DNA from: Lysinibacillus cavernae
GTDB lineage: Bacteria; Bacillota; Bacilli; Bacillales_A; Planococcaceae
Assembly: GCF_009724685.1 (NCBI RefSeq)
Contig: NZ_WMEF01000007.1
Coordinates: 124,001 to 188,000 of the forward strand
Reading direction: 5' to 3'
DNA length: 64,000 bases
Part shown: positions 1 to 7,471 of the stretch, one piece after another
Layout of the letters: each line of letters starts with the position of its first letter
Position numbering within the stretch: position 1 is the stretch's first letter
Notes under the pieces: model-generated
What the model saw: the letters and a program-made list of their open reading frames with translations, nothing else
Database searches by the model: none
Told to the model about the DNA's origin: nothing
Translations under genes and position numbers: made by a program

Positions 1-489
1 CATTTTCACTTTACGTGCTGTATCTGTAATAATTGTGAAACGAGTCATTTCACTTGCAGTGCCAGCCGTTGTATTGATTGCAATTAATGGCACAAGCGGA
101 TTTTGTGATTTGTCAACGCCTTCATAATCATGAATGCGTCCACCATTCGAAGCAATAAGTCCGATACCTTTTGCTGCATCGTGTGCGCTGCCTCCTCCAA
201 GAGAAACAATGGAATCACAGTTTTCAGCATGATACGCTGCAATACCATCTTCAATATTTTGATCTGTTGGATTTGGTTCTGCTTTAGGGAAAATTGCTAC
301 ATCAATTCCAGCAGCTGTAATGATGTTTGCAATTTGTTCTGAGAGACCTAATTTGTGCAAGCCCTCATCTGTTACGATTAATGTCTTTTTTACTTCTAAA
401 TCATTTAAGCGTTTACCAACTTCTTGAATTGCTCCAGGTCCAAATAAGTTTGTTTTCGGCATAACAAATTGCTTTAGAACGTCTGACAT
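1..489 (-). CDS. Iron-containing alcohol dehydrogenase (5' part; runs off the window)
   Basis: The first 163 residues of a group III (Fe-dependent) alcohol dehydrogenase are encoded; the rest lies before base 1. It starts MSDVLKQFVMPKTNLFGPGA and shows the family's NAD-binding motif GGGSAHDAAK at about residues 98-107 and the INTTAGTASE segment after it. These enzymes oxidise primary alcohols or reduce aldehydes in the cytoplasm. The N-terminal half resembles the methanol/ethanol dehydrogenase branch known from Bacillus, but the substrate cannot be decided, and the metal-binding histidines lie in the missing half. The ATG at 489 is preceded by an AGGGG ribosome site. It is monocistronic at its 5' end, with a long AT-rich gap to the divergent marR gene. 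Confidence 0.9.
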   Translation of the reverse strand, partial: MSDVLKQFVMPKTNLFGPGAIQEVGKRLNDLEVKKTLIVTDEGLHKLGLSEQIANIITAAGIDVAIFPKAEPNPTDQNIEDGIAAYHAENCDSIVSLGGGSAHDAAKGIGLIASNGGRIHDYEGVDKSQNPLVPLIAINTTAGTASEMTRFTIITDTARKVKM

Positions 490-1002
490 ATTTCCAACCC
501 CTTTTAAAAAATTATTATTGCTTGAATGATGGTGAACCACCTTTCGGAATTCATCGTATTCTATTTTTTGGTAAAGTTCAACTCGTATTTTTATTAAAAT
601 TGTTAATTTTCTTCATGTTATTATTTTACAAAAAAGTTAAGTTGAATAAAGAATACGGATAAAGTAGTCTTGTATAAGAATATTGAATTTAATATGTTTG
701 AAATATATTTTACTATGAAAGTAAAATATATTTTTTGGAAAATGGTTCTATTTTGAGAAGTGTTTGAATAGTAAATAACTGATATTTTGTTTTTATTATT
801 AAGGTAGTGATTATATTATTTTGAAACTATGTAATTACTATTTCAAAGTACATAAAATTGTCACAATAGGAGAGGGGATAATTATTGTTGGTTATAATAA
901 TTGGGGCAATCCGTCTGCGCAAAAAAGTAGTGGCTATATTTTGAAGAAATTTGTGGAAATAAAAGTTCTTGCCTTAGATTAAATTTATAGTTAGAATGTT
1001 TG
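490..1002. other. AT-rich intergenic stretch between divergent adh and marR
   Basis: This is a long gap without a recognisable conserved gene. It must hold the promoter of the leftward alcohol dehydrogenase, but I could not pick one convincingly among the many AT-rich hexamers. A short palindrome, ATTGT-C-ACAAT, lies at 857-867. A strong-looking ribosome site (GGAGAGGGG, 869-877) sits 7 bases before a TTG at 885 that opens a 19-codon frame ending at 944. That possible micropeptide is discussed under findings. Nothing else is supported. Confidence 0.5.
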
Positions 1003-1024
1003 ATAGTTAGATAATCTAATTAAA
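1003..1024. promoter_or_regulatory. Putative MarR operator upstream of marR
   Basis: The core is the odd-centred palindrome TTAGATAATCTAA (1007-1019), lying about 10 bases before the marR start and next to its ribosome site. All 22 bases recur in reverse complement at 1620-1641 before the adjacent MFS gene. A site shared by a MarR gene and the transporter beside it is the usual layout for a self-regulating MarR repressor. The binding itself is inferred. Confidence 0.75.
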
Positions 1025-1034
1025 AGGTGATGCA

Positions 1035-1583
1035 ATGACAAAACTTAAGAAAACGTACACGAATGAAGATGATTTACCAGTATTAGGGGTAGAGCCGTAT
1101 ATTGAACTGATTCAGACGTCTTCTTCAAGTGATACAAATCAAGAAGATGCGAAATTGGGATTAATGTTGTTATGGTTAAGTGATCATGTGTTGGATGTAA
1201 TAGACAATGAGTTAGCTCCTTTTGGAATCACAGAAAGTAAATTAGACTTATTACTATTGCTGACATTACATGGAGAGAGACGTGCGACTCCCTCTGCTTT
1301 AGCTAAACGATTGGGAATTACGAGAGCATCAGCAACGTCAATGCTTGATTGGCTAGAAAAGAGAAATCTTGTTGTGCGGAATCATAGTAAAGAAGATCGG
1401 AGGAAGATTTATGTAAGTTTAACTGATGAAGGTCGTACTTTTATAGCTGAAGTTTTACCGACTTATTGGTCATCGTGTGCTTCTAATTTAATTGACTTGG
1501 AACCAGATGAACGAAAAGTATTTGAGAAGCTGGTGAGTAAATTATTAACATCTATACAAAGAAAACTAAAGGTGGAACGTTAA
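1035..1583 (+). CDS. MarR family transcriptional regulator
   Basis: This 182-residue protein has a MarR-type winged helix-turn-helix. The central segment LLLTLHGERRATPSALAKRL, followed by GITRASATSMLDWLEKRNLV, is the recognition region, and the wing follows as HSKEDRRKIYVSLTDEG. It has an N-terminal extension of about 40 residues rich in acidic residues and serine, longer than in typical 140-150 residue MarR proteins. The start ATG at 1035 has an AAAGGTGA ribosome site. The perfect mirror-image operator before this gene and before the downstream exporter suggests that it represses both and is released by a small ligand, probably a substrate of the exporter. The ligand is unknown. Confidence 0.9.
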   Translation: MTKLKKTYTNEDDLPVLGVEPYIELIQTSSSSDTNQEDAKLGLMLLWLSDHVLDVIDNELAPFGITESKLDLLLLLTLHGERRATPSALAKRLGITRASATSMLDWLEKRNLVVRNHSKEDRRKIYVSLTDEGRTFIAEVLPTYWSSCASNLIDLEPDERKVFEKLVSKLLTSIQRKLKVER

Positions 1584-1619
1584 ACTGTAGCTATATTGAT
1601 ACAGTTTAACTTTTAGTCA

Positions 1620-1641
1620 TTTAATTAGATTATCTAACTAT
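1620..1641. promoter_or_regulatory. Putative MarR operator upstream of the MFS gene
   Basis: These 22 bases are the exact reverse complement of 1003-1024. The palindromic core TTAGATTATCTAA lies at 1625-1637, 38 bases before the MFS start codon. The second copy implies that the transporter has its own regulated promoter rather than depending only on read-through from marR. Confidence 0.75.
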
Positions 1642-1674
1642 AAGTTAATCAAACTAAAAAGGGTGATTTATTTA

Positions 1675-2871
1675 ATGAATATTGTAATTTCAGGAAATCG
1701 CGCAAACTATTCTTTAATGACAACTATTTTATCCTGGACAGGTATGGTAGTGATGTCGAGTCTCTATTTAACAATACCTCTGATTAGTTTATTCAGTGAT
1801 TATTTTAATATTTCATTGACTAAAGCAGGCTTTACATCAAGTGTTTTTTCACTTGGATTTGCACTAGGGTGTTTTTTCTATGGTGCGATATCAGAAAAAT
1901 ATGGACGTAAAAATGTCATTGTATTTGGGCTTTTTTCATTAAGCGTGATAACGTTACTTTTAGGTTTAGTTAATGATTTTTCTTTTATTCTTCTATTGAG
2001 AGGATTACAAGGACTTGCGGCAGCTACATTTTCACCAGTAGCACTTGCTTATACACTTGAGGTTTTTCCAAATGATCGAAAAGTTGGGGCAGTTGGTTTT
2101 ATCAGTACGGGATTCCTTGTAGCGGGTATAGTTGGCCAGGTGTTTAGTGGATATGTAAGTGAACATAGTCATTGGCACGTCATCTTTTATGTGCTTGCTG
2201 TAGTGTATGTTATGACTGCTTTGTTAGTCGTGTGGATCTTACCAAAGGGGATAATACAGAACGAAACTAAAAATATATGGGCTCCTCTGAAGAGAATCGG
2301 TATTATTTTCACCAATAGAAATTTGATATTCAGTTATATCATTGCGTTTGTATTATTAATGTCATTTGTCAGTATGTACATTATTTTAGGTGCATATTTA
2401 ACAAGTGATTCCTTTGGTATGAAAAGTCAGAACCTCATTTACATTCGTGCCTTTGGGATAGTAGGGATGGTTATGTCACCATTTGCAGGGAAATTAGCAA
2501 AGCGTTTTAATGTGCTGTTTGTATTGAAAATGAGCTTATCTTTTTCGATTATCGCACTAACCGTGATGAGCTTTATTTCAACTATAGCTGGTTTAACGAT
2601 CATTAGTATTTTATTTGTTGGTGGGATTGCACTTGCTGTTCCTTCATTAGTGACACTTGTTAGTCAGCTAGGCTGGAATATGGGAGGGATTGCAGTCTCT
2701 ATGTATACAGTCATTTTATTTGCTGGAACAAGTGTTGCACCGTTCATATCTGTTTATTTGATACAATCTGGTAGCTTTACTGTAGCCTTCCTTCTCCTTG
2801 CTACAACACTTAGTATCGGATTAGTTTCTGCACTAATGATTAAAAGCGGAAAAAAAGAAAGTTCGAATTGA
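1675..2871 (+). CDS. MFS drug/metabolite exporter
   Basis: This is a 398-residue major facilitator protein with about 12 predicted membrane segments, in the DHA1 (drug:H+ antiporter, 12 TM) style. The loop 2-3 motif appears as YGAISEKYGRKNVIVFG, and motif-C-like glycines follow in the TM5 segment VGFISTGFLVAGIVGQVFSGY. I chose the ATG at 1675 because the GGGTGA ribosome site at 1661-1666 is correctly spaced for it; the GTG at 1663 lies inside that site. Pairing with a MarR regulator that shares its operator suggests inducible export of a toxic or signalling compound. The substrate cannot be named from sequence. Confidence 0.88.
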   Translation: MNIVISGNRANYSLMTTILSWTGMVVMSSLYLTIPLISLFSDYFNISLTKAGFTSSVFSLGFALGCFFYGAISEKYGRKNVIVFGLFSLSVITLLLGLVNDFSFILLLRGLQGLAAATFSPVALAYTLEVFPNDRKVGAVGFISTGFLVAGIVGQVFSGYVSEHSHWHVIFYVLAVVYVMTALLVVWILPKGIIQNETKNIWAPLKRIGIIFTNRNLIFSYIIAFVLLMSFVSMYIILGAYLTSDSFGMKSQNLIYIRAFGIVGMVMSPFAGKLAKRFNVLFVLKMSLSFSIIALTVMSFISTIAGLTIISILFVGGIALAVPSLVTLVSQLGWNMGGIAVSMYTVILFAGTSVAPFISVYLIQSGSFTVAFLLLATTLSIGLVSALMIKSGKKESSN

Positions 2872-2896
2872 ATCGTGCTCGTAGGAAAGTAATGTA

Positions 2897-2939
2897 AAAA
2901 GCCCTGAAACCTTGATATACAAGGGATTTCAGGGCTTTT
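2897..2939. terminator. Bidirectional terminator between the MFS gene and rpsD
   Basis: The arms AAAAGCCCTGAAA and TTTCAGGGCTTTT pair perfectly and are flanked by A and T runs, so the hairpin can end the rightward exporter transcript and the leftward rpsD transcript. Confidence 0.9.
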
Positions 2940-2966
2940 GTTGTCATCATTTGCAGAGCAAATTGA

Positions 2967-3569
2967 TTAACGAGAGTAGTACTCTACGATGAATGATTCG
3001 TTGATTTCAGCTGATAATTCAGAACGCTCTGGAAGGCGAGTGAATGTACCTTCTTTTTTGTCAGCGTCGAATGCTAAGTAGTCAGGTACGAAGTTGTTTA
3101 CTTCGATTGCTTCTGTTACAACAGTAAGGTTTTGAGATTTTTCACGAAGAGAAATCGTTTGACCTGGTTTTACGCTGAATGATGGGATATCAACACGTTT
3201 TCCATCTACTAAGATGTGACCGTGGTTAACTAATTGACGAGATCCACGACGAGTACGTGCTAAACCTAAACGGTAAACTAAGTTGTCAAGGCGAGTTTCA
3301 AGAAGGATCATGAAGTTTTCACCGTGAACACCTTTCATTTTACCAGCGCGGTCAAATAGAGTACGGAATTGACGTTCGTTCATACCATACATATGACGAA
3401 GTTTTTGCTTCTCTTGAAGTTGTAAACCGTATTCTGATAATTTTTTACGTTGGTTTGGACCGTGTTGACCTGGTGCGTAAGGGCGTTTTTCGATTTCTTT
3501 ACCTGTACCGCTTAGTGAGATACCAAGACGACGTGATAATTTCCAAGATGGACCTGTATAACGAGACAT
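2967..3569 (-). CDS. rpsD: 30S ribosomal protein S4
   Basis: This 200-residue protein begins [20 protein letters not shown], the usual start of bacterial S4. It carries the S4 RNA-binding domain around residues 90-155 ([20 protein letters not shown], then [16 protein letters not shown]). S4 binds 16S rRNA early and nucleates assembly of the small-subunit body. The ATG at 3569 was chosen over an upstream in-frame start because it has a GGAGGAG site and matches the family's start. It is monocistronic with its own strong promoter and a leader of over 200 nt. In B. subtilis, S4 represses its own mRNA. Confidence 0.98.
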   Translation of the reverse strand: MSRYTGPSWKLSRRLGISLSGTGKEIEKRPYAPGQHGPNQRKKLSEYGLQLQEKQKLRHMYGMNERQFRTLFDRAGKMKGVHGENFMILLETRLDNLVYRLGLARTRRGSRQLVNHGHILVDGKRVDIPSFSVKPGQTISLREKSQNLTVVTEAIEVNNFVPDYLAFDADKKEGTFTRLPERSELSAEINESFIVEYYSR

Positions 3570-3795
3570 AATGTTGTCTCCTCCTTTAAATTTGGTTTTT
3601 TTGTTGTAAAACAAAAACCAGTAGTACCCATTCTTACACGCATTTTATTTTCATGTATTTTCGCCTATGCAGCCGTTAGGTTACACAATACACCATCTAA
3701 TTTTCATTGCTGAGAATCTAAGTAGTTGTACTTAAGAAAATAGAGGAATAAAATACAGCTATAAGCTTATACCACTGCTGCGTTTATTTTACACA
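3570..3795 (-). promoter_or_regulatory. Long rpsD 5' leader, probable S4 autoregulatory region
   Basis: The predicted transcript start near 3795 leaves about 225 untranslated bases before rpsD. A hairpin can form just upstream of the ribosome site (GGTTTTT and AAAAACC arms at about 3594-3619). S4 feedback on the rpsD leader is established in B. subtilis. That this leader works the same way is inferred from position and length, since I did not fold it fully. Confidence 0.5.
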
Positions 3796-3801
3796 GCCTC
3801 C

Positions 3802-3830
3802 ATTGTAACCGCTTTGGACAGGGACGTCAA
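3802..3830 (-). promoter_or_regulatory. SigA promoter of rpsD
   Basis: On the minus strand TTGACG (3830-3825) and TACAAT (3807-3802) are separated by 17 bases, close to the vegetative consensus. Confidence 0.8.
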
Positions 3831-3957
3831 TTATTAGTATGTAAAATTTAATAAAAGGACTTATAGTAGGAAATTCCTCACTAGCCATTTTATATGATAT
3901 GAAAATAGTTAATGATTCGCTGTGTAATGTAAATTGTAAAAGTAAGGGAGAATTACA

Positions 3958-3986
3958 TAGTCAAAATGACACAAATTATGTATAAT
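3958..3986 (+). promoter_or_regulatory. Possible SigA promoter of dgcP
   Basis: A perfect TATAAT at 3981-3986 lies 17 bases after TAGTCA, a weak -35 matching 4 of 6 consensus bases. It stands about 50 bases before the dgcP start. Confidence 0.45.
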
Positions 3987-4039
3987 ATATTATAAGTTAA
4001 TAGTAATTGATTTGGACGTTATATAGAAAAGGTGATTTC

Positions 4040-5923
4040 ATGACAGACCATTTACAAACGCTAAAATATATAAAATCAGATGTATTGAGCTTTTGGGTGA
4101 GTTCTAATGAAGAACAAACTAGTTTTAATGGGTATTTTTGTTCATTGAAACAGTGTCTAAAGAAGCACTTGAAAATTGAAAATGTTGCGTTTCTCAGTTT
4201 TGAAGGTAATTCTTTAATACCTATCGAAGAGATGGCTTCATTAACAATTGAAACAAAGCTAAATGCTGTGTCATGGCTGATGATTGAAGCTAATTTTTAT
4301 CAACAAAAAATAGTGAAAATTCCTTATATATTACAAGCAAGACAGGCCTATTCAATGATGACAGATATGGTGCTTTTCCAAGCAGAGGGCAAAAATCCCA
4401 TTGGTGTATTACTTGTGGAGGCAACAGAGTCTTGGACAGACTTTATGACCTCGGATTACGGTGAAGAGTGTATAGAAATACTTTCTAAGGTTCTTCAAAT
4501 GGCTAGAGACAATCTAGATGTAAAAATAAATGAAGATCAATATCGAAAATTGTATAATATGACTGATTTATTTCATTCAACAATGGATATTGATTTAATT
4601 TTAGAAAATGTATTGAAAAATATAAGGGATAATTTCCCCGAATTTAATGTAGAGCTTATATTATCGAATGATCAAGACCGACACACGACCATCGATATTA
4701 AGCTTTTTGATTATTTATCAGAAAGACCTGCTACTATTGAGGCCTTTGTATCAGGAGAGTTAACAACAGAACTAGCGGGTGATTTAAATTTTCGGCTGCT
4801 AAATGCACCTATAAAGGGCAGGCAAGCTATCTATGGTATCTTGCAAGTAAGTGCTCCAACGACTTATCTTTTTTCAACGATTGAAAAAGACTTCGTACGG
4901 ATGCTCGCACAAGCATCAGGAAATGCACTTGAAAATGCAAAATTATATCATCAATCGCATCGCCTCGTAAGTGACTTACAACTCATTAATGAAACATCGC
5001 ATCGTTTAAATATGCGGATTGACATTCATGAAATGTTACTTTTCCTACAAAAGCAGTTACTGAAATCATTTCAACCAATGGAAGTTTGTTTCGCCTTTAA
5101 AAAAAATGATTCATTTGAAGTGACGGGTGCAAGCACTTCTTTATTTAAATCAGAAGAGGGTCAAACTTATATTAAACACGTTGAACAACATTTTGCTCAA
5201 ACGAATGACCCACTGTTTATTGCTGATTTTAGCCGTTTAACCCCTAATCAAATTGAATATCGTTCCATTATGGCGATTCCAATATTAATGGAGGAAAAGA
5301 TCAATGGTTTTAGTATTGTCCTACATAAAGAGCCATATTTCTTTTCGTTCGATAGTTTTAAATTAATGCAATCGTTAATTCACCACTCATCTTTAGCTAT
5401 TGCAAACTCTATTTTACGAACACAGCTTCAGGAAATGGTCGATTTGGATCATTTAACGAAGCTTTATGCCCGCAGTTACCTCGATCAATTTGTAGAAAAG
5501 TCGCTTGAATATGATCAATCGGGGATGTTTTTGTTAATTGATATTGATAATTTTAAGCGCATCAACGATACGTACGGTCACCAAGTGGGTGATAAAATTC
5601 TTGTGCAGATTGCTGTCCAGTTGAGAGAAACAATTGGTAGTCGTGGGATTTGTGCAAGATGGGGCGGAGAAGAGATGTCAGTTTATGTGCCAAATATCAA
5701 TGAGAAAGAAGCTTTAGAATTAGCATCAGCCATTGTGGAAGTAATCCCAAGTGCCACAGATCCACAAGTAACAATTTCTGCTGGTCTTATAACATGGGAT
5801 GATCAAGATCGACCAGCATTCCAATCTGTTTTTTTACATGCAGATACGGCATTGTATGAAGCGAAAAATAGTGGGAAAAATCGTTTTTGCATTCATGATG
5901 GTACTTATCAAACAAATCCATAA
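4040..5923 (+). CDS. dgcP: GAF-GGDEF diguanylate cyclase, DgcP (YtrP) type
   Basis: This 627-residue cytoplasmic protein has two or more GAF-like segments in its first 450 residues and a C-terminal GGDEF domain (about 470-620). The catalytic domain shows LIDIDNFKRINDTYGH and an active-site loop WGGEEM at about 541-546. Position 5 is Met rather than Phe, while the metal-binding acidic residue is kept. The inhibitory I-site (RxxD) is absent: the aligned residues read GSRG. It would make cyclic di-GMP from GTP in response to a ligand or redox cue at the GAF domains. The gene lies between rpsD and the fRMsr gene, as dgcP does in B. subtilis. The ATG at 4040 has an AAAGGTGA site; an earlier TTG lacks one. 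Confidence 0.87.
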   Translation: MTDHLQTLKYIKSDVLSFWVSSNEEQTSFNGYFCSLKQCLKKHLKIENVAFLSFEGNSLIPIEEMASLTIETKLNAVSWLMIEANFYQQKIVKIPYILQARQAYSMMTDMVLFQAEGKNPIGVLLVEATESWTDFMTSDYGEECIEILSKVLQMARDNLDVKINEDQYRKLYNMTDLFHSTMDIDLILENVLKNIRDNFPEFNVELILSNDQDRHTTIDIKLFDYLSERPATIEAFVSGELTTELAGDLNFRLLNAPIKGRQAIYGILQVSAPTTYLFSTIEKDFVRMLAQASGNALENAKLYHQSHRLVSDLQLINETSHRLNMRIDIHEMLLFLQKQLLKSFQPMEVCFAFKKNDSFEVTGASTSLFKSEEGQTYIKHVEQHFAQTNDPLFIADFSRLTPNQIEYRSIMAIPILMEEKINGFSIVLHKEPYFFSFDSFKLMQSLIHHSSLAIANSILRTQLQEMVDLDHLTKLYARSYLDQFVEKSLEYDQSGMFLLIDIDNFKRINDTYGHQVGDKILVQIAVQLRETIGSRGICARWGGEEMSVYVPNINEKEALELASAIVEVIPSATDPQVTISAGLITWDDQDRPAFQSVFLHADTALYEAKNSGKNRFCIHDGTYQTNP

Positions 5924-5963
5924 GTTTGTTGAAGCAAAATATAAGTGTTTGTACAAATAATTC

Positions 5964-6003
5964 GCCCTGAAATGACAATATAAGACATTTCAGGGCAATT
6001 TTT
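5964..6003. terminator. Bidirectional terminator between dgcP and msrC
   Basis: Perfect 11-bp arms GCCCTGAAATG and CATTTCAGGGC are followed by a T-rich tract on the plus strand. The converging dgcP and msrC genes both end beside it. Confidence 0.88.
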
Positions 6004-6009
6004 AATATC

Positions 6010-6489
6010 CTATAAATGAAGAAGTAGCGTTTTGACAAATTGCTCTAAGCCATCTTGATCTTCCTTGGAAAAGCGATTCACTATTGGACTATCAATATCA
6101 AGTACACCGATGATTTCACCTTGCTTCTTCAAAGGTATGACAATTTCGGACTGTGAGGCAGCGTCACAGGCAATATGTCCTGGAAAATCGTGTACATCTT
6201 TTACAACAATCGTTTCTCCCGTTGCCAAAGCTGTTCCGCAAACCCCACGGCCAATCGGAATTCTAACGCATGCAGGAAGTCCTTGAAATGGTCCTAGTAC
6301 AAGTTCATTTTCCTGTAAAATATAAAAGCCAACCCAGTTGATATTTGTTAAAAATTGATTTAATAGTGCAGAGGCATTACTTAAATTGGCAATTTTATCT
6401 GTTTCGCCAGCCAATAATGCATCTAATTGCTTTGATAATGTTAGGTATTGGTCAGCAATGGACCCTTCGTAATTAATTTGTGTAAACAT
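6010..6489 (-). CDS. msrC: Free methionine-(R)-sulfoxide reductase (GAF domain, YtsP/MsrC)
   Basis: This single GAF-domain protein of 159 residues contains the family signature RIPIGRGVCGTA and a second block, HIACDAASQSEIVIP. The three conserved cysteines are C74, C84 and C108, which form the catalytic and resolving set in fRMsr enzymes. It reduces free methionine-R-sulfoxide in the cytosol using thioredoxin, repairing oxidised methionine pools. The ATG at 6489 has a GAGGTG site. It is followed on the same strand by nothing but the shared terminator, and hisJ lies just upstream, so the two may be co-transcribed with only 24 bases between them. Confidence 0.9.
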   Translation of the reverse strand: MFTQINYEGSIADQYLTLSKQLDALLAGETDKIANLSNASALLNQFLTNINWVGFYILQENELVLGPFQGLPACVRIPIGRGVCGTALATGETIVVKDVHDFPGHIACDAASQSEIVIPLKKQGEIIGVLDIDSPIVNRFSKEDQDGLEQFVKTLLLHL

Positions 6490-6513
6490 ATAAGCACCTC
6501 GTTTAAAATTTAT

Positions 6514-7308
6514 TTATATTGGTAATATAACATTATGATGTTGATGTAAATCATCTGCGCTATGTGCATCCGAACCAAATACATATGGAAGTTCAATAGC
6601 TTGACTATAATGGATAAAATCAAATGGTGGATAAGGCTCCTGACAATATTGTTTACTTAAACCAGCACTATTTAAATCGAGTTCATAGCCCTTACGCTTC
6701 ATGATGTCCAATACTTCTTTAATTCGAGAGGCGTCATTGATTTTTTCTTTATGTGCTAGCTGAAATTTATGAATAAGTGTTGGGTGCCCAATCCGTTTTG
6801 GTTTGTATGGACCAAGTTCTGATCTAATCGATTGTAGGACAGTATCATAATATAAATCATAAACCTGTTCGACAGAGCCAACTTTTTTTGAAAAATCAAT
6901 AAAGCATTCAGGAGAAAAGTCGATACATACAAAGGTATCTTCACATTGTAAAAAATGGACTGATAGTATAGCATCATCTAAAAAATGTCCATATGTAGTA
7001 AGAAATTGACGAGTTTCTTGTTCAAATCCTTGGATATAGTCTACTTCTAACCCAATACGAATACGAATATCTTGTGCATACTGTTTTTGTAGGCGCTGCA
7101 ATTCTTCTAAGTAAGGCATGAGATCATCTGGATTCATACCACTATCTTTTTGCGGGGTAGGGTCATTAAAATTTTTGGGTAATGGGGCATGTTCTGTAAA
7201 CGTTATATCCGTGAAATTATGAGAAATTGCTTTTTCAATATATTGAATGAATGAGTCAGAACTGCCGTGTGGACAATAAGGACTATGTATATGCCCATCG
7301 CGTTTCAT
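6514..7308 (-). CDS. hisJ: Histidinol-phosphatase, PHP family
   Basis: This 264-residue PHP phosphoesterase opens MKRDGHIHSPYCPHGSSDSF; the HxH pair and downstream EH (FTEHAP), H (SVHF) and the late GSDAH motif supply metal ligands. It hydrolyses L-histidinol phosphate to histidinol in histidine synthesis. Length and the N-terminal motif match HisJ of B. subtilis (268 residues). The start at 7308 has an AAAGGAG site; an upstream in-frame ATG adds 16 unlikely residues. It is divergent from ezrA and far from any other his gene in this window. Confidence 0.9.
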   Translation of the reverse strand: MKRDGHIHSPYCPHGSSDSFIQYIEKAISHNFTDITFTEHAPLPKNFNDPTPQKDSGMNPDDLMPYLEELQRLQKQYAQDIRIRIGLEVDYIQGFEQETRQFLTTYGHFLDDAILSVHFLQCEDTFVCIDFSPECFIDFSKKVGSVEQVYDLYYDTVLQSIRSELGPYKPKRIGHPTLIHKFQLAHKEKINDASRIKEVLDIMKRKGYELDLNSAGLSKQYCQEPYPPFDFIHYSQAIELPYVFGSDAHSADDLHQHHNVILPI

Positions 7309-7471
7309 AATTAACCACTCCTTTAGCTCTATTGATATGCTAATTAAATATTTCACTATAGCAAAAATACAGTTTTCTGAAAATCACTTAAATTTTAGTA
7401 CAAAAGGCGAAAACATAGTATATAATAAATACAACTAGCCAATTCGTTTATTGTAGAATAGGAGGCTTACG

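Noticed and set aside
130-342. 70-codon plus-strand frame opposite the alcohol dehydrogenase
   Set aside because: It lies entirely antisense to a clear conserved gene, is cysteine-rich with no ribosome site, and has the look of a shadow frame.
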